Shown: positions 1 to 12,107 of the stretch, in pieces | Numbering within the stretch: the stretch's first letter is position 1 | How the letters are laid out: each line of letters begins with the position of its first letter | Source: Doryteuthis pealeii | Lineage: Eukaryota > Mollusca > Cephalopoda > Myopsida > Loliginidae | Direction: 5' to 3' | DNA length: 64,000 nucleotides | Assembly (NCBI GenBank): GCA_023376005.1 | Contig: CM042181.1 | Span: 23,736,049 to 23,800,048, forward strand | Translations under genes and position numbers: made by a program | Notes under the pieces: generated by a model | Databases searched by the model: none | Seen by the model: the letters and a program-made list of their open reading frames with translations, nothing else | Told to the model about the DNA's origin: nothing

Positions 1-555
1 ATAGAGAATTAATAATAAAAAAAATAAGAGGTGAAAAGTAGAAACAATGAATAGAAAATAAGGAGATAAAATAAAATGTAACACTCAGATTTTCAAAGAA
101 TTCAAATTAAACGCTTTTTAAAAAATGTATTAGACATCCATTGATTATTATTATCTAATTATTTTATTTATCAATATTTATTAATTATTTAATTTGATTA
201 TTATCATTATTTTGACATCAGTCGATTAAACTCTTACAGTCACTGCATGATAAAATTTGAATTATTCAATTTGACTATATTGAAAATTTATTTGTTACAT
301 TTTAGTTTAAGAAAAATTTAATAAACATCATTTTTTATTTTATATCAGAAAGAGTAAAAATTTAAGGAAATCAGAGTTATTATAATATTTCATTTCATGT
401 AAAGAAAAATTTAATTTTTAAAACTTTTTCCCCTAATATTGTTGTTTTGCATTTGAAAGAAACAAAAGACAATGTCTACCATTTTTCTATCTGTCACTTT
501 CACTATTTGATGTGGGTACATTTCTGCACTTTCTCTCCCACTTGATATTCTTTCT

Positions 556-587
<32 letters not shown>

Positions 588-600
588 TTAACTCTCACTC
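1..600. other. AT-rich intergenic DNA
   Basis: No open reading frame or known repeat can be supported here. The stretch is strongly AT-rich and ends in a (CTTT)n microsatellite at about 553-590. Confidence 0.6.
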
Positions 601-608
601 CTTTTTGA

Positions 609-668
609 CTATATACTATAGCGTGATTCGTTTCATCCAATGAAATGCCTTATACTCCATTGACGTCA
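609..668 (+). promoter_or_regulatory. possible promoter elements of the TRIM-like relic
   Basis: Just upstream of the RING-coding segment are a TATA-like run (ctatatactatag, 609-621), a CCAAT box (637-641) and a perfect CRE palindrome TGACGTCA (661-668). Such elements in a compact 60-base block suggest a promoter. If so, this copy was a genuine intronless gene rather than a processed cDNA. The match is by motif only. Confidence 0.3.
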
Positions 669-695
669 CATGTATTTTTGACGGGACTTGGCTAA

Positions 696-2616
696 TTGGA
701 TAATCTAGATACAATTTTCCAATGTTCAAAATGCCAGAATAATTTGGACTTGGAATCAAAGACATTAACATGTCTGCATTCTTTATGTAGTCGATGCGTA
801 GATGAGGAATTCCAAGGAGAAAAAACTAGAAATGGCCAGTGTCCAGAATGCAAAGAACTTGTCAAAATTGATCAATTAACCCTCTCACCATTTTTGGTCA
901 ATTCTTTGATGCGTCACCGTCTGGAATCACCCGGATAGAAATGCGATGTTTGTTTAGAGGAGGGTGACGAATCGATCGCCACAATTTGGTGCAAGGATTG
1001 CGTTAAATTCTTTTGTGACAAATGTAACCGGGTCCATAAAAGACTCCCAATAAAACATAATGCGATAGAATTGGGTGGAAAGGAAACTGACGAAGTTCAA
1101 AAAGCTTTGGGGACATATTTGTGTAACATTCACAAGAAAGTCGAAGAGTCTTACTGTGACCGATGTAATATGTGTCTTTGTGACATGTTATAAGATACAC
1201 TTGGACCAGTCGCCTCAGTGTCCATCTCGTCCAATTTCAGTGAGGGAGGAGGCAGTAAAGAAACGATCATGAAGGACCCACCCTTCTTAAAGAAATTAAT
1301 GACTTAAAAAATAATCTGCAGGAAAGAAACCGAAGATCGCTTATTTACAGTGAGGTATTAGAAAGGGAGTGCGATCTAAAATGTGAAGAATTATGGCGGA
1401 ATTACGAGGACATTTTAGATGAACTAAGACTCAAAACTCATGAAATCTGTGAGAAATTGAGATTTTTAAAAGATGAGCAAGTTAAAAAATGGCGAGAATT
1501 AATGGATGAAAATGAAAAACTGTTGAAAAGATTAGAAATTTGGCGCCTTAATTTACGCCATTTCTTAAAAAAAGATGAAAAATATGAAAATGAGATGATT
1601 TGTGGTGTGGAATTAGTTGGAAGGAAATTAGAATCATCATCCGCTCGCATCAATCAAATAATAACCGAACCGATGAGAAAATATGAATTAAGCGTTGAGT
1701 TTTCTAATAATTGGCTGCAATTCATTGGACAACTAAAAAAGGAAACGATTGCTTCCGTGTTGTTAAATTATTCAGCTAATTTGATTCAACATGAAACCGA
1801 ATGGATTCTACCAGAATCGAACCCGGGTCGTTTTATCCGATCAATTCTCGTAAGCCAAAAAGATAATCACATATTTCTTTCTGATGTTTCAAATAATTCT
1901 ATAATGGAATTTACAGAATCGGGGGAATTAATTTCTGAATTTATTTTAATTCATGATGGAAAGAAATTCTTCCCATTGGAAATGTGTTTCACGTCCTCAG
2001 AAATTTTGTGGGTCAATTGTTTTTGGTTTGAAAAAAAGGAAGGAAAATTTTTTGGGAAGGAAGAAAAATTATTCTTTTTGGAAAGAGAACATTTTTCTCC
2101 TTTTTTAAAACTAAAAAAAATTATTGACAAAAAGAAAGGAAATTTTTCTGTGTCGTTTTCTGTTTGTCAAATAAAAAAAACAATTTTGATTTGTGATTAT
2201 CGGAAATTTCAATTTGAATTTTATACTGAAAACGGCGAATACACAAAAAACATTGACACTGGGAAATCGGAGGGTGTGATTGGTATGCCTCCCCTAATTC
2301 GGGCTGAACCCTTAACTGGGAATTTTTGGGGGGCAATACCAGATACTTGTAAGATATTTTGTTTTGATGAAAACGGACAAGAACTTGAATCATTTGTAAC
2401 TAAAAAAAAGTTTGGAATTTTTCCATGAATGAATTTGGTAATTTTTATTTCTGTGATTTTGAAGGAATCTTTTCATTTTTGCCAGAAAAACAATTGCATA
2501 AATTTCAGAAAGAATCTGAAAAATTTCCAAGAAATTTTGTTTCAAGGGAAAAAGTTTTTGTTTGTATTAAGATTGATAAAAAATATTTAATTAAAATCTT
2601 CAAAATTCTTCACTGA
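696..2616 (+). pseudogene. TRIM-like RING/B-box/coiled-coil gene relic, intronless
   Basis: The segment reads as a RING finger (696-930; CSKCQNNLD, CLHSLCSRCVDEEF, CPECKEL), then B-box 1 (942-1070; KCDVCLEEGDE, WCKDCVKFFCDKC), then B-box 2 (about 1110-1200; LCNIHKKVEESYCDRC). A charged coiled coil follows (about 1300-1720), then a C-terminal part (1800-2616) with repeated strands resembling an NHL-type beta-propeller (FLSDVSNNSIMEF, ILICDYRKFQFEF). Family members are usually E3 ubiquitin ligases. The coding path is broken: an in-frame TAG at 936-938 between RING and B-box 1, a TAA about 1191 with a shift into the next frame, another shift before about 1262, and a stop about 2426 with a frame change. 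No ATG opens the RING frame; it begins at TTG. AATAAA signals occur at about 2639 and 2683. It could instead be a live gene with assembly indels, but a nonsense codon plus several shifts makes a pseudogene more likely. Confidence 0.75.
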
Positions 2617-2699
2617 AAGAAAGGATTTTTTATTTTCCAATAAACAGACATTTTTAATATTTTTTATTTTGAATTTTGAAAATAAATGAATAAAACTTT

Positions 2700-3600
2700 A
2701 ACTTTTTTTATCGGTTACTTTTGTGTTTTATTGTTTGAATTCTTGTTTACTTTTGTAATTTTGAGATTTGAATTAAATGTTTTGCAATTATTAACGATAT
2801 GAGATTAGGCAAATAATGAAATATCTAATTTTTTCTGTTTAATTTATGAATATTTTGTGAAATAACAATAAATACTTAATATAAAGTCAGGTAAATATTT
2901 ACACCTTGTGCCCCAGGTACAATGGGTTTGTTGTTGTTTAAGATTCATTTAATTTTATATGTTTATTAATTTTTGATTACTGATGAAATAGTTAATTACA
3001 ATATATGGACTAATATCCTTATCTTCTATTAAAGAAATAATATTAAATAAATCTAAAAAATATGATTGTAATTTCTCTGTATTAACCGACTTATTAAGAA
3101 CGTAATTAGAATTGTTTTTGAATTAATATGTAATTAAAATTTTTAAAAAGTAAAAAAGATATTTTATTAATGATGGAAAATGAAATGTATAATCTTATTA
3201 TTCTTATTAATCCTGTTTAAATTTCGGGATAATTGGGATCTTTTCTAAAAATTATAATAAATGATTGGAATCTTAAAGAAATCTTTCTCTTTTTTGTTTT
3301 TATCAGAATTTCAATGAAAGAAGCAATAAATTCACAAGTCATCATCAAAAAAAATAGATTCATCTAATTATTATAAATTGGATTAGACCATTTCTGACAA
3401 TTAATGTTATATTAATAATTTAGTAAATGAATTTCAGATCTTTAATTTAAAAACGTGTAAGAAGAAAATAGAAGTCCATAAATTTGTGGCTAAAATTTTT
3501 ATTTTTTTATTTTTAGATGTCAGAATTGATAATTTGCGCTCTTAATTTTTTTAGATGCTTTACAATGTGTCAAATAAATTAGTAGGGTGGCGAAGTATTC
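2700..3600. other. AT-rich DNA, nothing recognised
   Basis: Only short frames, A/T runs and polyadenylation-like hexamers are visible. No coding or repeat signal could be supported. Confidence 0.5.
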
Positions 3601-3724
3601 TTCATACCCACAGAAAAATCTTCAAAAAAATATCTTTGAAAAAAAAAAAAAAACAACAAAAACAAAACTCATTATTCAGATAATCAGTCATATGGAAATT
3701 CGATCTCACTGATAAGCTAAAGTG

Positions 3725-4065
3725 ACAATTCTTCCAAGACGTAGTTGTATCAGTGCTACTGTATGGTTGTACCACTTGGAATAAGCGACTAGAGAATAAG
3801 CTGCACAAGAATGCTACGCGCGATATCAAACAAATCGTAGAAACAACACCCCACAAGGGAGCATCTGTAGGGCCACTTGCCTCCTATCACACAAATCATC
3901 CGAGCGAGACGAACAAGACATGCTGGTAACTTCTGGAGAAGCAAGTACAAACTAATAATGACGTTCCCCTATGGAAACCAGCACATGGGCACACCAATTT
4001 GGACCGTCCAGCAAAGACCTACATTGGCCAGTTCTGGATGCTGCACAAGCGACTCAAAAAACTAG
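3725..4065 (+). pseudogene. degraded LINE reverse-transcriptase C-terminal fragment
   Basis: The plus strand reads VVVSVLLYGCTTWN and then, after a frame change, PPITQIIRARRTRHAGNFWR. Both resemble the end of the reverse-transcriptase ORF of widespread animal non-LTR retrotransposons (the region often seen as LPPI..I..RR.RHAGHCWRS). The reading frame is broken at least once and the RT core is absent, so this is a 5'-truncated dead copy. Confidence 0.65.
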
Positions 4066-4084
4066 ACCTCGTACATTCATACAA

Positions 4085-4605
4085 TTTCATTGATATAGTT
4101 ATTCAGACTCTTATCTTTATAGAAAAAAAGAAAAAAAATTTTTTCTGACGCGTCATTTTTTTTTATCTCATAAAATAAAATAGGGGGGGGGGGGAATAGA
4201 CCTCGTAAAAAAATATTTCCCCTAATATATTTTAGAAAACAACTATTTCAGATGTATTTACATCCAATGGTAAACATTTATGGAAATTTTCGGGAAAATC
4301 AGATTATTAATTGATTTTTCATAGAATTTTTTAAAAATCCTCTTATCGTAACTTGTTTTAGCTACGTTAAATTTCAGTTGATTTAACAGTGCAAAAATGA
4401 AAACATTGTTTTTCAATCATAATTTTCATTATTTTCGTAAGCTGATAAAAAATTTAAAAAATCATCAGGAGTTTGTTTAATGTTTTTTCTTTCGAATGGA
4501 AAAAATCTTTTCAAGAAAATATTATTTTTTCTGCAAGTTTCATTGTGTTAAATGTAGGGGGGGGGTAAATTGCACAGGGTCAAATTGGTGGTACCTATAG
4601 TATTC
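4085..4605 (+). repeat. AT-rich interspersed repeat, copy 1 (partner at 13866-14390)
   Basis: About 520 bases match the reverse complement of 13866-14390 almost throughout. Shared stretches include the run near ggtcaaattggtggtacct, the G-run tract (about 4555) and the segment starting about 4085. No coding capacity is visible. It directly follows the LINE fragment, so it may be an unrelated element or a 3' extension of it. Confidence 0.7.
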
Positions 4606-4614
4606 ATAAAAAAG

Positions 4615-4965
4615 TAGTATTCATACTCAATTATAATATTATTTGCATATTATGAATTCTTAAAAAGGGCCTACTTTTTAATATTTGGTGTTAAGAATAA
4701 ACAATTTTAATAAATCATATTCATAAGTTTTACAAATTTGCATAAATGTACAAAATTTATTATTGTCTAAAAATCTTTTCACATCAGACTATTTGTTCAT
4801 CTCAAATTGCATAAAAATGTGTAGATTTAAGCTTTAATTTCAACATTAAAATTGATGCATTTACAGACAAAAGATAAATAAAACAAAACATCTCCATATT
4901 TTAGATATTACATTTTCTTTCACCCCCCCCACACACACAAAAAAAGAATTAAAATTAAAAAATCA
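4615..4965. other. AT-rich DNA, nothing recognised
   Basis: Low-complexity AT-rich sequence with a short C-run/CA tract about 4920-4940. No supported feature. Confidence 0.5.
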
Positions 4966-5090
4966 GTGAAATCGATCACTAATTAGGACTGAGTCTATTC
5001 TAGTAGTGACCACCCCAAGAGGAATTTTAACAGGTTTGAATTCAGTTTTCCTTCTCCTAGACTGTTTGCCTACTGTTTTAAAATAATAAA
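4966..5090 (-). repeat. SINE family A fragment
   Basis: Reads as the 3' body of family A on the minus strand (aattaggactgag, ttaacaggtttgaattcag). The tRNA-like head is missing. See the entry at 27305-27575 for the family description. Confidence 0.65.
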
Positions 5091-5099
5091 GATTCATTC

Positions 5100-5240
5100 T
5101 GATAAAGCTTCGAAAATAACAGAGGTGAAATATTAATTGAATGTTTGGGTTTTGTTATTCACTTTTTCCTTAACTTTTCCTCACATTTTGTCGGATTTTT
5201 CCTAATCTGATATTTTCTACACACACACTTATATATAAAG
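5100..5240. repeat. repeat also present at 23430-23550
   Basis: The segment ending cacattttgtcggatttttc and ctaatctg matches 23500-23545 closely. Both copies run into a short CA or TA microsatellite, which suggests copies of one element ending in a simple-sequence tail. Confidence 0.5.
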
Positions 5241-5607
5241 AAAAACCTTATTAAAACATCAAATACTAAATTTATTTTGACCTACTAATCTCATCAAACC
5301 TGATTTACAAAATCAATAAATAGAACAAAATTTATGCCAGACTTCACAAGACAATTTAGACATCAACTTACAAAATAAATAACTTTTTTTTATTAGTATA
5401 TTCTTCATCAATCCTCTTCTTTCATCCTTCAAAAAAACAAAAAAACAATGAAAAAAATAAAACAAAAGAAAGCCTACCAGATGTAACCTACACGTGATAA
5501 AGCCCAAAATATTGCATTAAATATACTAAAAATGAAGATAAAAGACTGAAAAATATCTGGAATAAATCATTGCCTATATATATTTTGAAACTGAAATGAA
5601 ATGAAAT

Positions 5608-5890
5608 TAGTGAAATAGATCACTAATTAGGACTGAGTATTCTAGTAGTGACCACCCCAAACAGAGTTTAACAGGTTTGAATTCAATTTTCGTTCTCCTA
5701 GACTGGTTACCTAACCAAAGTTAAAGAGCCCAGTCTGTCCTACTATTTACCCATAGCTGGAGGGAGAGTAGTTGGATTCACACCTTTCCCCAAGAGTATT
5801 AGCGCTATGCAAACTGTAGCTTCATCCAGGATTTGAACTCGGGTCGACGAGTCCATATCCTACGACTCTAACGATTACATTATATGCCTC
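5608..5890 (-). repeat. SINE family A copy, tail type I
   Basis: On the minus strand the tRNA-like head (right end; box-B-like gagttcaaatcctgg on the reverse strand) leads into the shared body (ctatgggtaaatagtagga). It ends in the tail gatcactattag / aggactgag (type I). Nearly full length. Confidence 0.75.
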
Positions 5891-6239
5891 TAACTAGAGT
5901 TTCATTTCCTTTTAAATATTTGTTTTGGATAAAAATTAATGAAAAATAAATCCTATTTAAAAAAAATATTATATTTGGGAAGTGTCTCTAAATTATAGGT
6001 CATTGAAGTTTGTAGTATGAATATAAATCCTGTAACTAGCTATCATCTTACACTTATGATTATAAGCACTGAAAAAAAATTTGGTGAATCTCCTGCCAAA
6101 AATAATTGATTGTATTGTGAAGTTTTGATTGAATTGAGAAGAAAGAAGTAATTTGTAATTGAGTCGGTATTAGATTTTAATTTTAGCTGAAATTAATGAT
6201 TTCTGGGTGACAAGTTGTTAAATAAATTTACTTATTTGC

Positions 6240-6405
6240 ATTCTAAAATAATTTCATGAAATTCATTCCAAATTAATTTCATGAAATTCATTCAAAATAG
6301 TTTCATTCAAAATAATTTCATGAAATTCATTCCAAAATAATTTCATGAAATTCATTCCAAATAATTTAATGAAATTTATTCCAAAATAAATTCATGAAAT
6401 TCAGT
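6240..6405 (+). repeat. minisatellite, about 24-base unit
   Basis: About six imperfect copies of aataatttcatgaaattcat occur in tandem. Each unit carries the small palindrome TTTCATGAAA. No coding function is apparent. Confidence 0.85.
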
Positions 6406-6454
6406 ATGGATATTTGACAATAGAACCCCTAAAGTAAACAATTATCATTATCAT

Positions 6455-6705
6455 TTGATACCCGCTTGGTATCCATAAGAAATGATGGGATTAAAGTCAG
6501 TATCAGCCAGACAGCGAGGGAGTCTATCCTCTTTTCACTTGTGCTAGACCAAGGAAATTGTTTTTGCATCTGCGGTGGAGCGTCACACTTACCATCAGCT
6601 GTTTACTTTACTGCACAGATCCCTATGCTACTCATATGCGGTGTTGGCAAGGGCCGGTATCGAAGCAGGAACCTTGTGGTGCCTAGGCGGACAATGGGCA
6701 TTTCT
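6455..6705 (-). repeat. SINE family C copy
   Basis: Minus-strand match to 16797-17050: shared blocks are gggatctgtgcagtaaagta, ccttggtctagtgc and gactccctcgctg. The tRNA-like 5' head is partly altered (aagggccggtatcgaagcag on the plus strand). Confidence 0.75.
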
Positions 6706-6837
6706 GCTTACCTCTTTGAAAAGTGATTGTGTTTAATATATGTGGATGCTTTTTATTACTTTACCTCACACTACCTTGTCTATGACTGAATATGAAACTT
6801 TTATCTTTATATTACTTAAATTTACATTTTTATGTTT

Positions 6838-7260
6838 GGATGTATTTACTCAATCACAAGCAGGAAGCGATGAAAGATCAACGTTTAAGCAAAGTACTGC
6901 TAGTTTGAATTTAAAGTTTTACTTTTAGATTGTTTGCCTTACCAAGGCTAGAGAACCTAATCTGCCCTACTATTTACCCATAGGCGCATGTATAATGGCT
7001 AGAGTTGTAGGAAATGGACTCGTCGACCCTAGTTCTGATCCTAGACAAGGCTGTCTATTTTTCAAATAGCGCTAACACCCGTGGGAAAAGTATGAATCCT
7101 CTCTCCCTCCAGCTATGGTTAAATAGCAGGGCAGACTGACCTCTTTAACCTTGGTTAGCCAACCAGTCTAGGAGAAGGAAAACTCTGAATTCAAACCTGA
7201 TAAACAAAAAAAATTGACCTTGTGTCACATCCTGCTTGTGCGTAGGGGTCGGTAGATATA
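6838..7260. repeat. two SINE family A copies head to head
   Basis: Segment 6838-6980 is the 3' half of a minus-strand copy. Segment 6981-7260 is a plus-strand copy with tRNA-like head, body (caaacctgataaac) and tail type II (cttgtgtcacatcctgcttg). They abut at the shared tatttacccata motif. Confidence 0.7.
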
Positions 7261-7410
7261 TATTATTTACCCATAGTTGAGGGAAGAGATGTATTCATGC
7301 CTTTCCCAAAGACATTAGTCCCAAGGGGAATGCAAGCAGCTTGATCGAGGATTTGAACTCTGGTCATCAATTCAATTTCCTATAATGATAATTGTTACAT
7401 GATATTTGTA
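7256..7410 (-). repeat. SINE family A partial copy
   Basis: The head half only, on the minus strand: body motif atttacccatagttgaggg, then a box-B-like gatttgaactctgg and a degraded box-A region. Confidence 0.65.
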
Positions 7411-7699
7411 TGTGACTAAAATTTGGAAAAGATGGCACATTATAGCAAGATTGTTATTAGAGCAATACATAATAATGTTACAGAGTATTAGTTTTGTTGT
7501 ATTACTTAGTGCACCCATGAATAACTTTCCTGCGTCAATGATTGGAATACACTAACAAAAAAATTTCCAAACATTGATCTCCCCAAAATGTCTGCTCACC
7601 AACTCAAATTATTCAACAAAATAGAAATTCTTAATACATATAAACTTATAACATGCTATCACTATAATCAACTTTCAAACTATGACAAAAACCAAAAAA

Positions 7700-7765
7700 G
7701 AATCAACTGAGGTGATCACTATTAGAAAAGGCTCAGTCCTAATTAGTGATCATCCTCCACACATT
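7700..7765 (+). repeat. SINE family A tail-I fragment
   Basis: gatcactattag followed by ggctcagtcctaattagtga is the type I tail of family A without its body. Confidence 0.6.
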
Positions 7766-7879
7766 AATACAACAACTAATATTGCATTTTTTGTTTTGTT
7801 TTGTGTGACATTGTTTATATTATGTAATGTGTGAAAATAAACCATTGTCTTCTTGTTTCTTCCATTCTTCTTCTTCTAT

Positions 7880-8355
7880 AAAGGATCTAGCATAACGCCC
7901 AAATAATATTGTCTGATCATGGAACCAACCACCTTGTGAGGTTGAATTGTTGCTATCATGGTGGATGAGCAATCCATGACATGCACCATCCCATGGCTAG
8001 TCACGTCAAACCCTAGCACCTATATGAATGTCCCGACCCTATTACCCTTATAACAAGTCCCAACCCTTTTTATCATATATGTGCTAAAAGGTTGTGACTG
8101 AGGGTCTTTATGTCCTGGGTATGACATTAAACTCTATCTGATAATGAGGTTCCAGTTCTGGAGGTCTGGTGAATGTGGAGCACCCAGGTCCACTCTGACC
8201 CGGAGTGGTAGTACCTGTTAGGGTCTCATTTATGGGTTAGATAGGAAAAAATGTGTTTAAAAAAATGGAGTAGCCATCAAGAATGAATAAAATAAAAATG
8301 TCATTGGCATAAAATAACCCAACAAAGGTTGATATGGTGTAAAACGCAAACAATC
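7880..8355 (+). repeat. repeat family B copy
   Basis: Shares blocks with 20810-21085, 26035-26595 and 46560-46945: caaccctttttatcatat, ctgatgaggttccagttctg (with variants), acccggagtggtagtacct and a 3' end aaggttgatatg-gtaaaac. It has no tRNA promoter I can recognise. It is probably a non-autonomous retroelement or a LINE 3' end. Confidence 0.75.
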
Positions 8356-8496
8356 AACCGACCAATACTAGGTTTCGAGAGATACTTTTTATTGTCTGGA
8401 GAAACCTATTGTTCTATTTTTGTCTTTGGTATGTCTGAAAAAAAAAAAATTGGCTCTGAAAGTTCAAATCAAGAAGAACATTAAATGCTAAACAGA

Positions 8497-8875
<379 letters not shown>

Positions 8876-8917
8876 AAATATTTTAGTGAAGTTCTTAAAA
8901 AAAAGGATGAAATTTGG

Positions 8918-9420
8918 GGTAATTTATAAGGAAGGGCGTCCTGGTCTCCTGCCTCAAAAATTGCTACCCGGTGACTATCAAAATAACAACTCCAGCTCAT
9001 CGTAATTCTTGTTTATTTATCGTAATTTGTCGTAATTCTTGTTTAAATATGAAGATGGATATATAGTTTGGAATAGACTGAGATAGATAGGTAGATAAAC
9101 AAACAAAATAATATAGATAGATATGAACAAATGGAGATAGATAGATATTTTCGACAAGTAAATGTATTTGGGGTGGGGTCGCTTCTTTTTTTTGTCGTAA
9201 TTCTTGTTTATCTAAACTAAAAACAAGACATTAAACAAACCAGAATAAAAAAAAATTCTTAGTATTTAAAGTAATATAGATGAATATGAACAAATTGAGA
9301 TAAATAGATAGATATGAAGATGGATAATTTTGAATAGACTGAGCTCAGTCGTTATTTTGATAGTCACCGGGTAGCAATTTTTGAGGCAGGAAACCGGGAC
9401 GCACTTCCTCATAAATTACC
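8918..9420 (+). mobile_element. hAT-like MITE, family M1, copy 1
   Basis: A 503-base element with terminal inverted repeats of about 75 bases: ggtaatttataaggaag at the left, cttcctcataaattacc at the right, continuing through gctacccggtgactatcaaa. Flanks aaatttgg and aaaatttg are an imperfect duplication. The interior is GATA-rich and carries cgacaagtaaatgtatttgg. No transposase. Copies 2 and 3 have exact 8-base duplications, the size typical of hAT transposons. Confidence 0.8.
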
Positions 9421-9424
9421 AAAA

Positions 9425-9820
9425 TTTGTAATTTATAAATTCCCGAGAAAATATATTACTGCTCGAAAATATTTTTTTCTTTTTCAAACTTTATGAATAT
9501 CCAATTTCATCGAATGCTGGTTTTGTGCTTTTTCTGAATGAACATTTAGAACTGAAGAATCTGTCTAAAATTATTACAGTATCTTTTATTTATTTTTTTG
9601 TAATTCCATAATCTTCACATCTACTAAGCTTAGCTGAGTATGGCACTAAGCCAAATAAGAAGTAGGAAGATTATCCAGTTATATAATGTGTGTGCTGAGA
9701 GATGCTCTGAGCTGAGGGCCTTTTGCCAAACTTGGATGAGAAATGCTTGTGATACTGGACTTGAAGGGCCGACCTTGAACATGGGTGAAACAGGCATGTA
9801 GATTCAAAACATATTGACAG
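9425..9820. other. non-coding stretch, nothing recognised
   Basis: Only short frames are seen. No family could be named for 9425-9820. Confidence 0.4.
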
Positions 9821-9830
9821 AAATGTCACT

Positions 9831-10090
9831 AGTATTATCTGCGTTATTCGGACTATTGTCTCCATCTTCATTGTTATTTGTAAAACGTTTGGCCGATATG
9901 CCCTCCGGCCTTCTTCAGGTATTTCTTGTCGGACTCAGGAACCTTCTCGGACTCGGGAACCTTCTTGTCGTAATCGGGAGCCATCACGGAACTTTGAACC
10001 TAACGTTGTACAAATAACAATGTAGATGGGGACAATAGTCCGAATAACGCAGATAATACTAATCTTCAAGCCTCATCTCAAACATTCAGA
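9831..10090. mobile_element. fold-back element F1, copy 1
   Basis: Arms at about 9831-9890 and 10003-10060 are inverted copies (agtattatctgcgttattcg against cgaataacgcagataatact). The loop holds ccctccggccttcttcaggt and a repeated cggactc/ggaacctt motif. The sister copy at 29600-29860 shares loop and ends. A 12-base direct repeat, agaaatgtcact, occurs at 9819-9830 and again at about 10096-10107, and may be the target duplication. Confidence 0.75.
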
Positions 10091-10216
10091 GAAATAGAAA
10101 TGTCACTGTTGTAATAACTTGAAGTATGTGGTCAAGAATAATTTTGTACGGTGACTGGTATACATGGCATACTAGGGTCACCTTGAGATGACATATACAG
10201 GCGAATGAAAAAGATA

Positions 10217-10256
10217 CACACACACACACACACACACACTAACACTATCTATCTAT
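10217..10256 (+). repeat. (CA)n and (TATC)n microsatellite
   Basis: A run of CA dinucleotides followed by ctatctatctac. Confidence 0.9.
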
Positions 10257-10259
10257 CTA

Positions 10260-11265
10260 CTTACCTACCACAGAACAGGTGTATACCTTAAGTCTCTGGG
10301 TTTTCACACTGAGTTCTATGTTCAAAGATAATCTACATAAAATAAAAAGAAAAGATTATGTCCCTAGTACAAGTGTTGAGTTTTCTTTAATTAAAATAAG
10401 GTGAATCACTAACCAACAAGTATACAACAATCATACTAAGTTTCCAAGTGTAGTATGCATGCCTAGAAAATCAGTATTTTACCTTATTGAACTCTGACCT
10501 CTGTAGATATTGTGAGTAATCACAGTTTTATAAGGAGGTAGTGATTTGATTTAAAAAAAAAAGATCTGTATATGTTTGGATCTGCCAAATATGACGTCAC
10601 AATGGAATTTTTCACAATAAATTTACCCACCTTGGTTGAAAAAAGTTTACCAAAAATCAGGGAATTATCTGATTTTAATTAAATTTTCAGTGTTGATTTA
10701 GCAATGAATGAATTTTATAATGCATTACTTATTTTATTTCAAAACTTTCTGATTTTTTCAGGTCACTTAACACCGTCCATTTTTTTTTTTAGGTGGTGGG
10801 GGGCAAAATATTAGATAATGTGTTTTAGTCTGTAAATTACTTCAAACCAAGTGCCATTTTTGGTAAAATTTTCAGAATAATTTAATGTTAAAAATGTATT
10901 GAAAATAAATTACTTATGTAATTGTTATAGGTGATATAACCTATTGAAAATGCGAGTCAGCTTGTAACTGTATTGGTCGGATGCAATCTCCACTTTCTTT
11001 GCTGTAAATTTCTACTCCTTTTGTTCAATACATTTGTATCCATTATTACCAGTCGTTTGTCTTATTTTGTACCCTTAAAACCCCACAACAGTAATTATTT
11101 TGCCTTTTTTTTTTTTTTAAATTTTTTTTTTACTGATGTTCATTATGTTACTGCTTTTTGGCTTAAACAAAAATTGGACCTTAAGTAATCAATTTAATTT
11201 TAATTTATCTTTAAAATGAAAATGAGCCAACATTTTGGCAGATCCTAGTATATGGTGTCACAATT
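10260..11265. other. AT-rich DNA, nothing recognised
   Basis: No coding region is supported. The 71-codon frame at 10973-11188 is T-run dominated and lacks any family signature, so it is not called. Confidence 0.45.
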
Positions 11266-11269
11266 GTTG

Positions 11270-11390
11270 GTACTGCTTCATTCCCTAGCTATGGATTAAA
11301 TAATGCCACTACTGTTCTTCTACAAGGATGGCTTTGACATTAAATAATCGTTGAAGGTTGATATGCCATTAAATAAAGAAATCAAACCTT
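11270..11390 (+). repeat. repeat family B 3'-end fragment
   Basis: ctatggattaaata, gacattaaataa and aaggttgatatgccatt match the 3' end of family B. The upstream part is missing. Confidence 0.5.
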
Positions 11391-11480
11391 TTACTAAACT
11401 AAGTGTGAATCGAACTTGCTCACTATGCTCTGTTTAGCTTAGCTCACTAGTCATTATACTATTCGATGTGGCCAAATTAT

Positions 11481-11986
11481 GGTTAAACTTGCCAATCGTC
11501 GTCAAAATTAAAACGGAAACTTATTTGGTGGTGATCCATGACAGTTTAACTACAGTCTATGAATGAACTGTTTTGCGAATTGAGTTACGATTTAGGGGTT
11601 TGGGGATTAAGGTTGTTTTTAATTACGTATTGTTTAAAAAAACAATAACAACAAAAAGACCCAAATTACTATACATTTAATGTTGAACAATAATTTTTTT
11701 AAAAACCAAGTTTAATTGAAATTATACATTACACAAACAACTGAGACTAATGTATCTACCGTTGGATTCAATAATTAATTTCAATGGTTAATTAAATGTA
11801 TAGTAATTAGTTTTTTAAAATTTTTTTTTAAGCAATACGTAATTAAAAACAACCTTAATCCCCAAAACCCCTAAACCGTAACCCAATTCGCAAAAAAAAA
11901 TCATTTATACACTGTAGTTAAACTGTCATGGGCGACCACCAAATAAGTTTCCGTTTTAATTTTGACAACGATTTGCAAGTTTAACC
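11481..11986. mobile_element. hAT-like fold-back MITE with exact 8-base duplication
   Basis: A 506-base element begins ggttaaacttgc and ends gcaagtttaacc. Long inverted arms (about 11481-11655 and 11830-11986) share gattaaggttgtttttaatt and gtttccgttttaatt with their complements. It is flanked on both sides by CAAATTAT (11473-11480 and 11987-11994), an exact 8-base target-site duplication as expected for hAT transposition. No transposase frame inside. Confidence 0.85.
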
Positions 11987-12107
11987 CAAATTATTTACTA
12001 AACTGGGTTTGGTACAAGGCCAGAAGTGTGGGGCATCCAGTGTGAATCGAACTCACTAACAATTTCTGCTAGCCTTGACACCCCCAACTAACACTGAGCA
12101 AAAGTAA

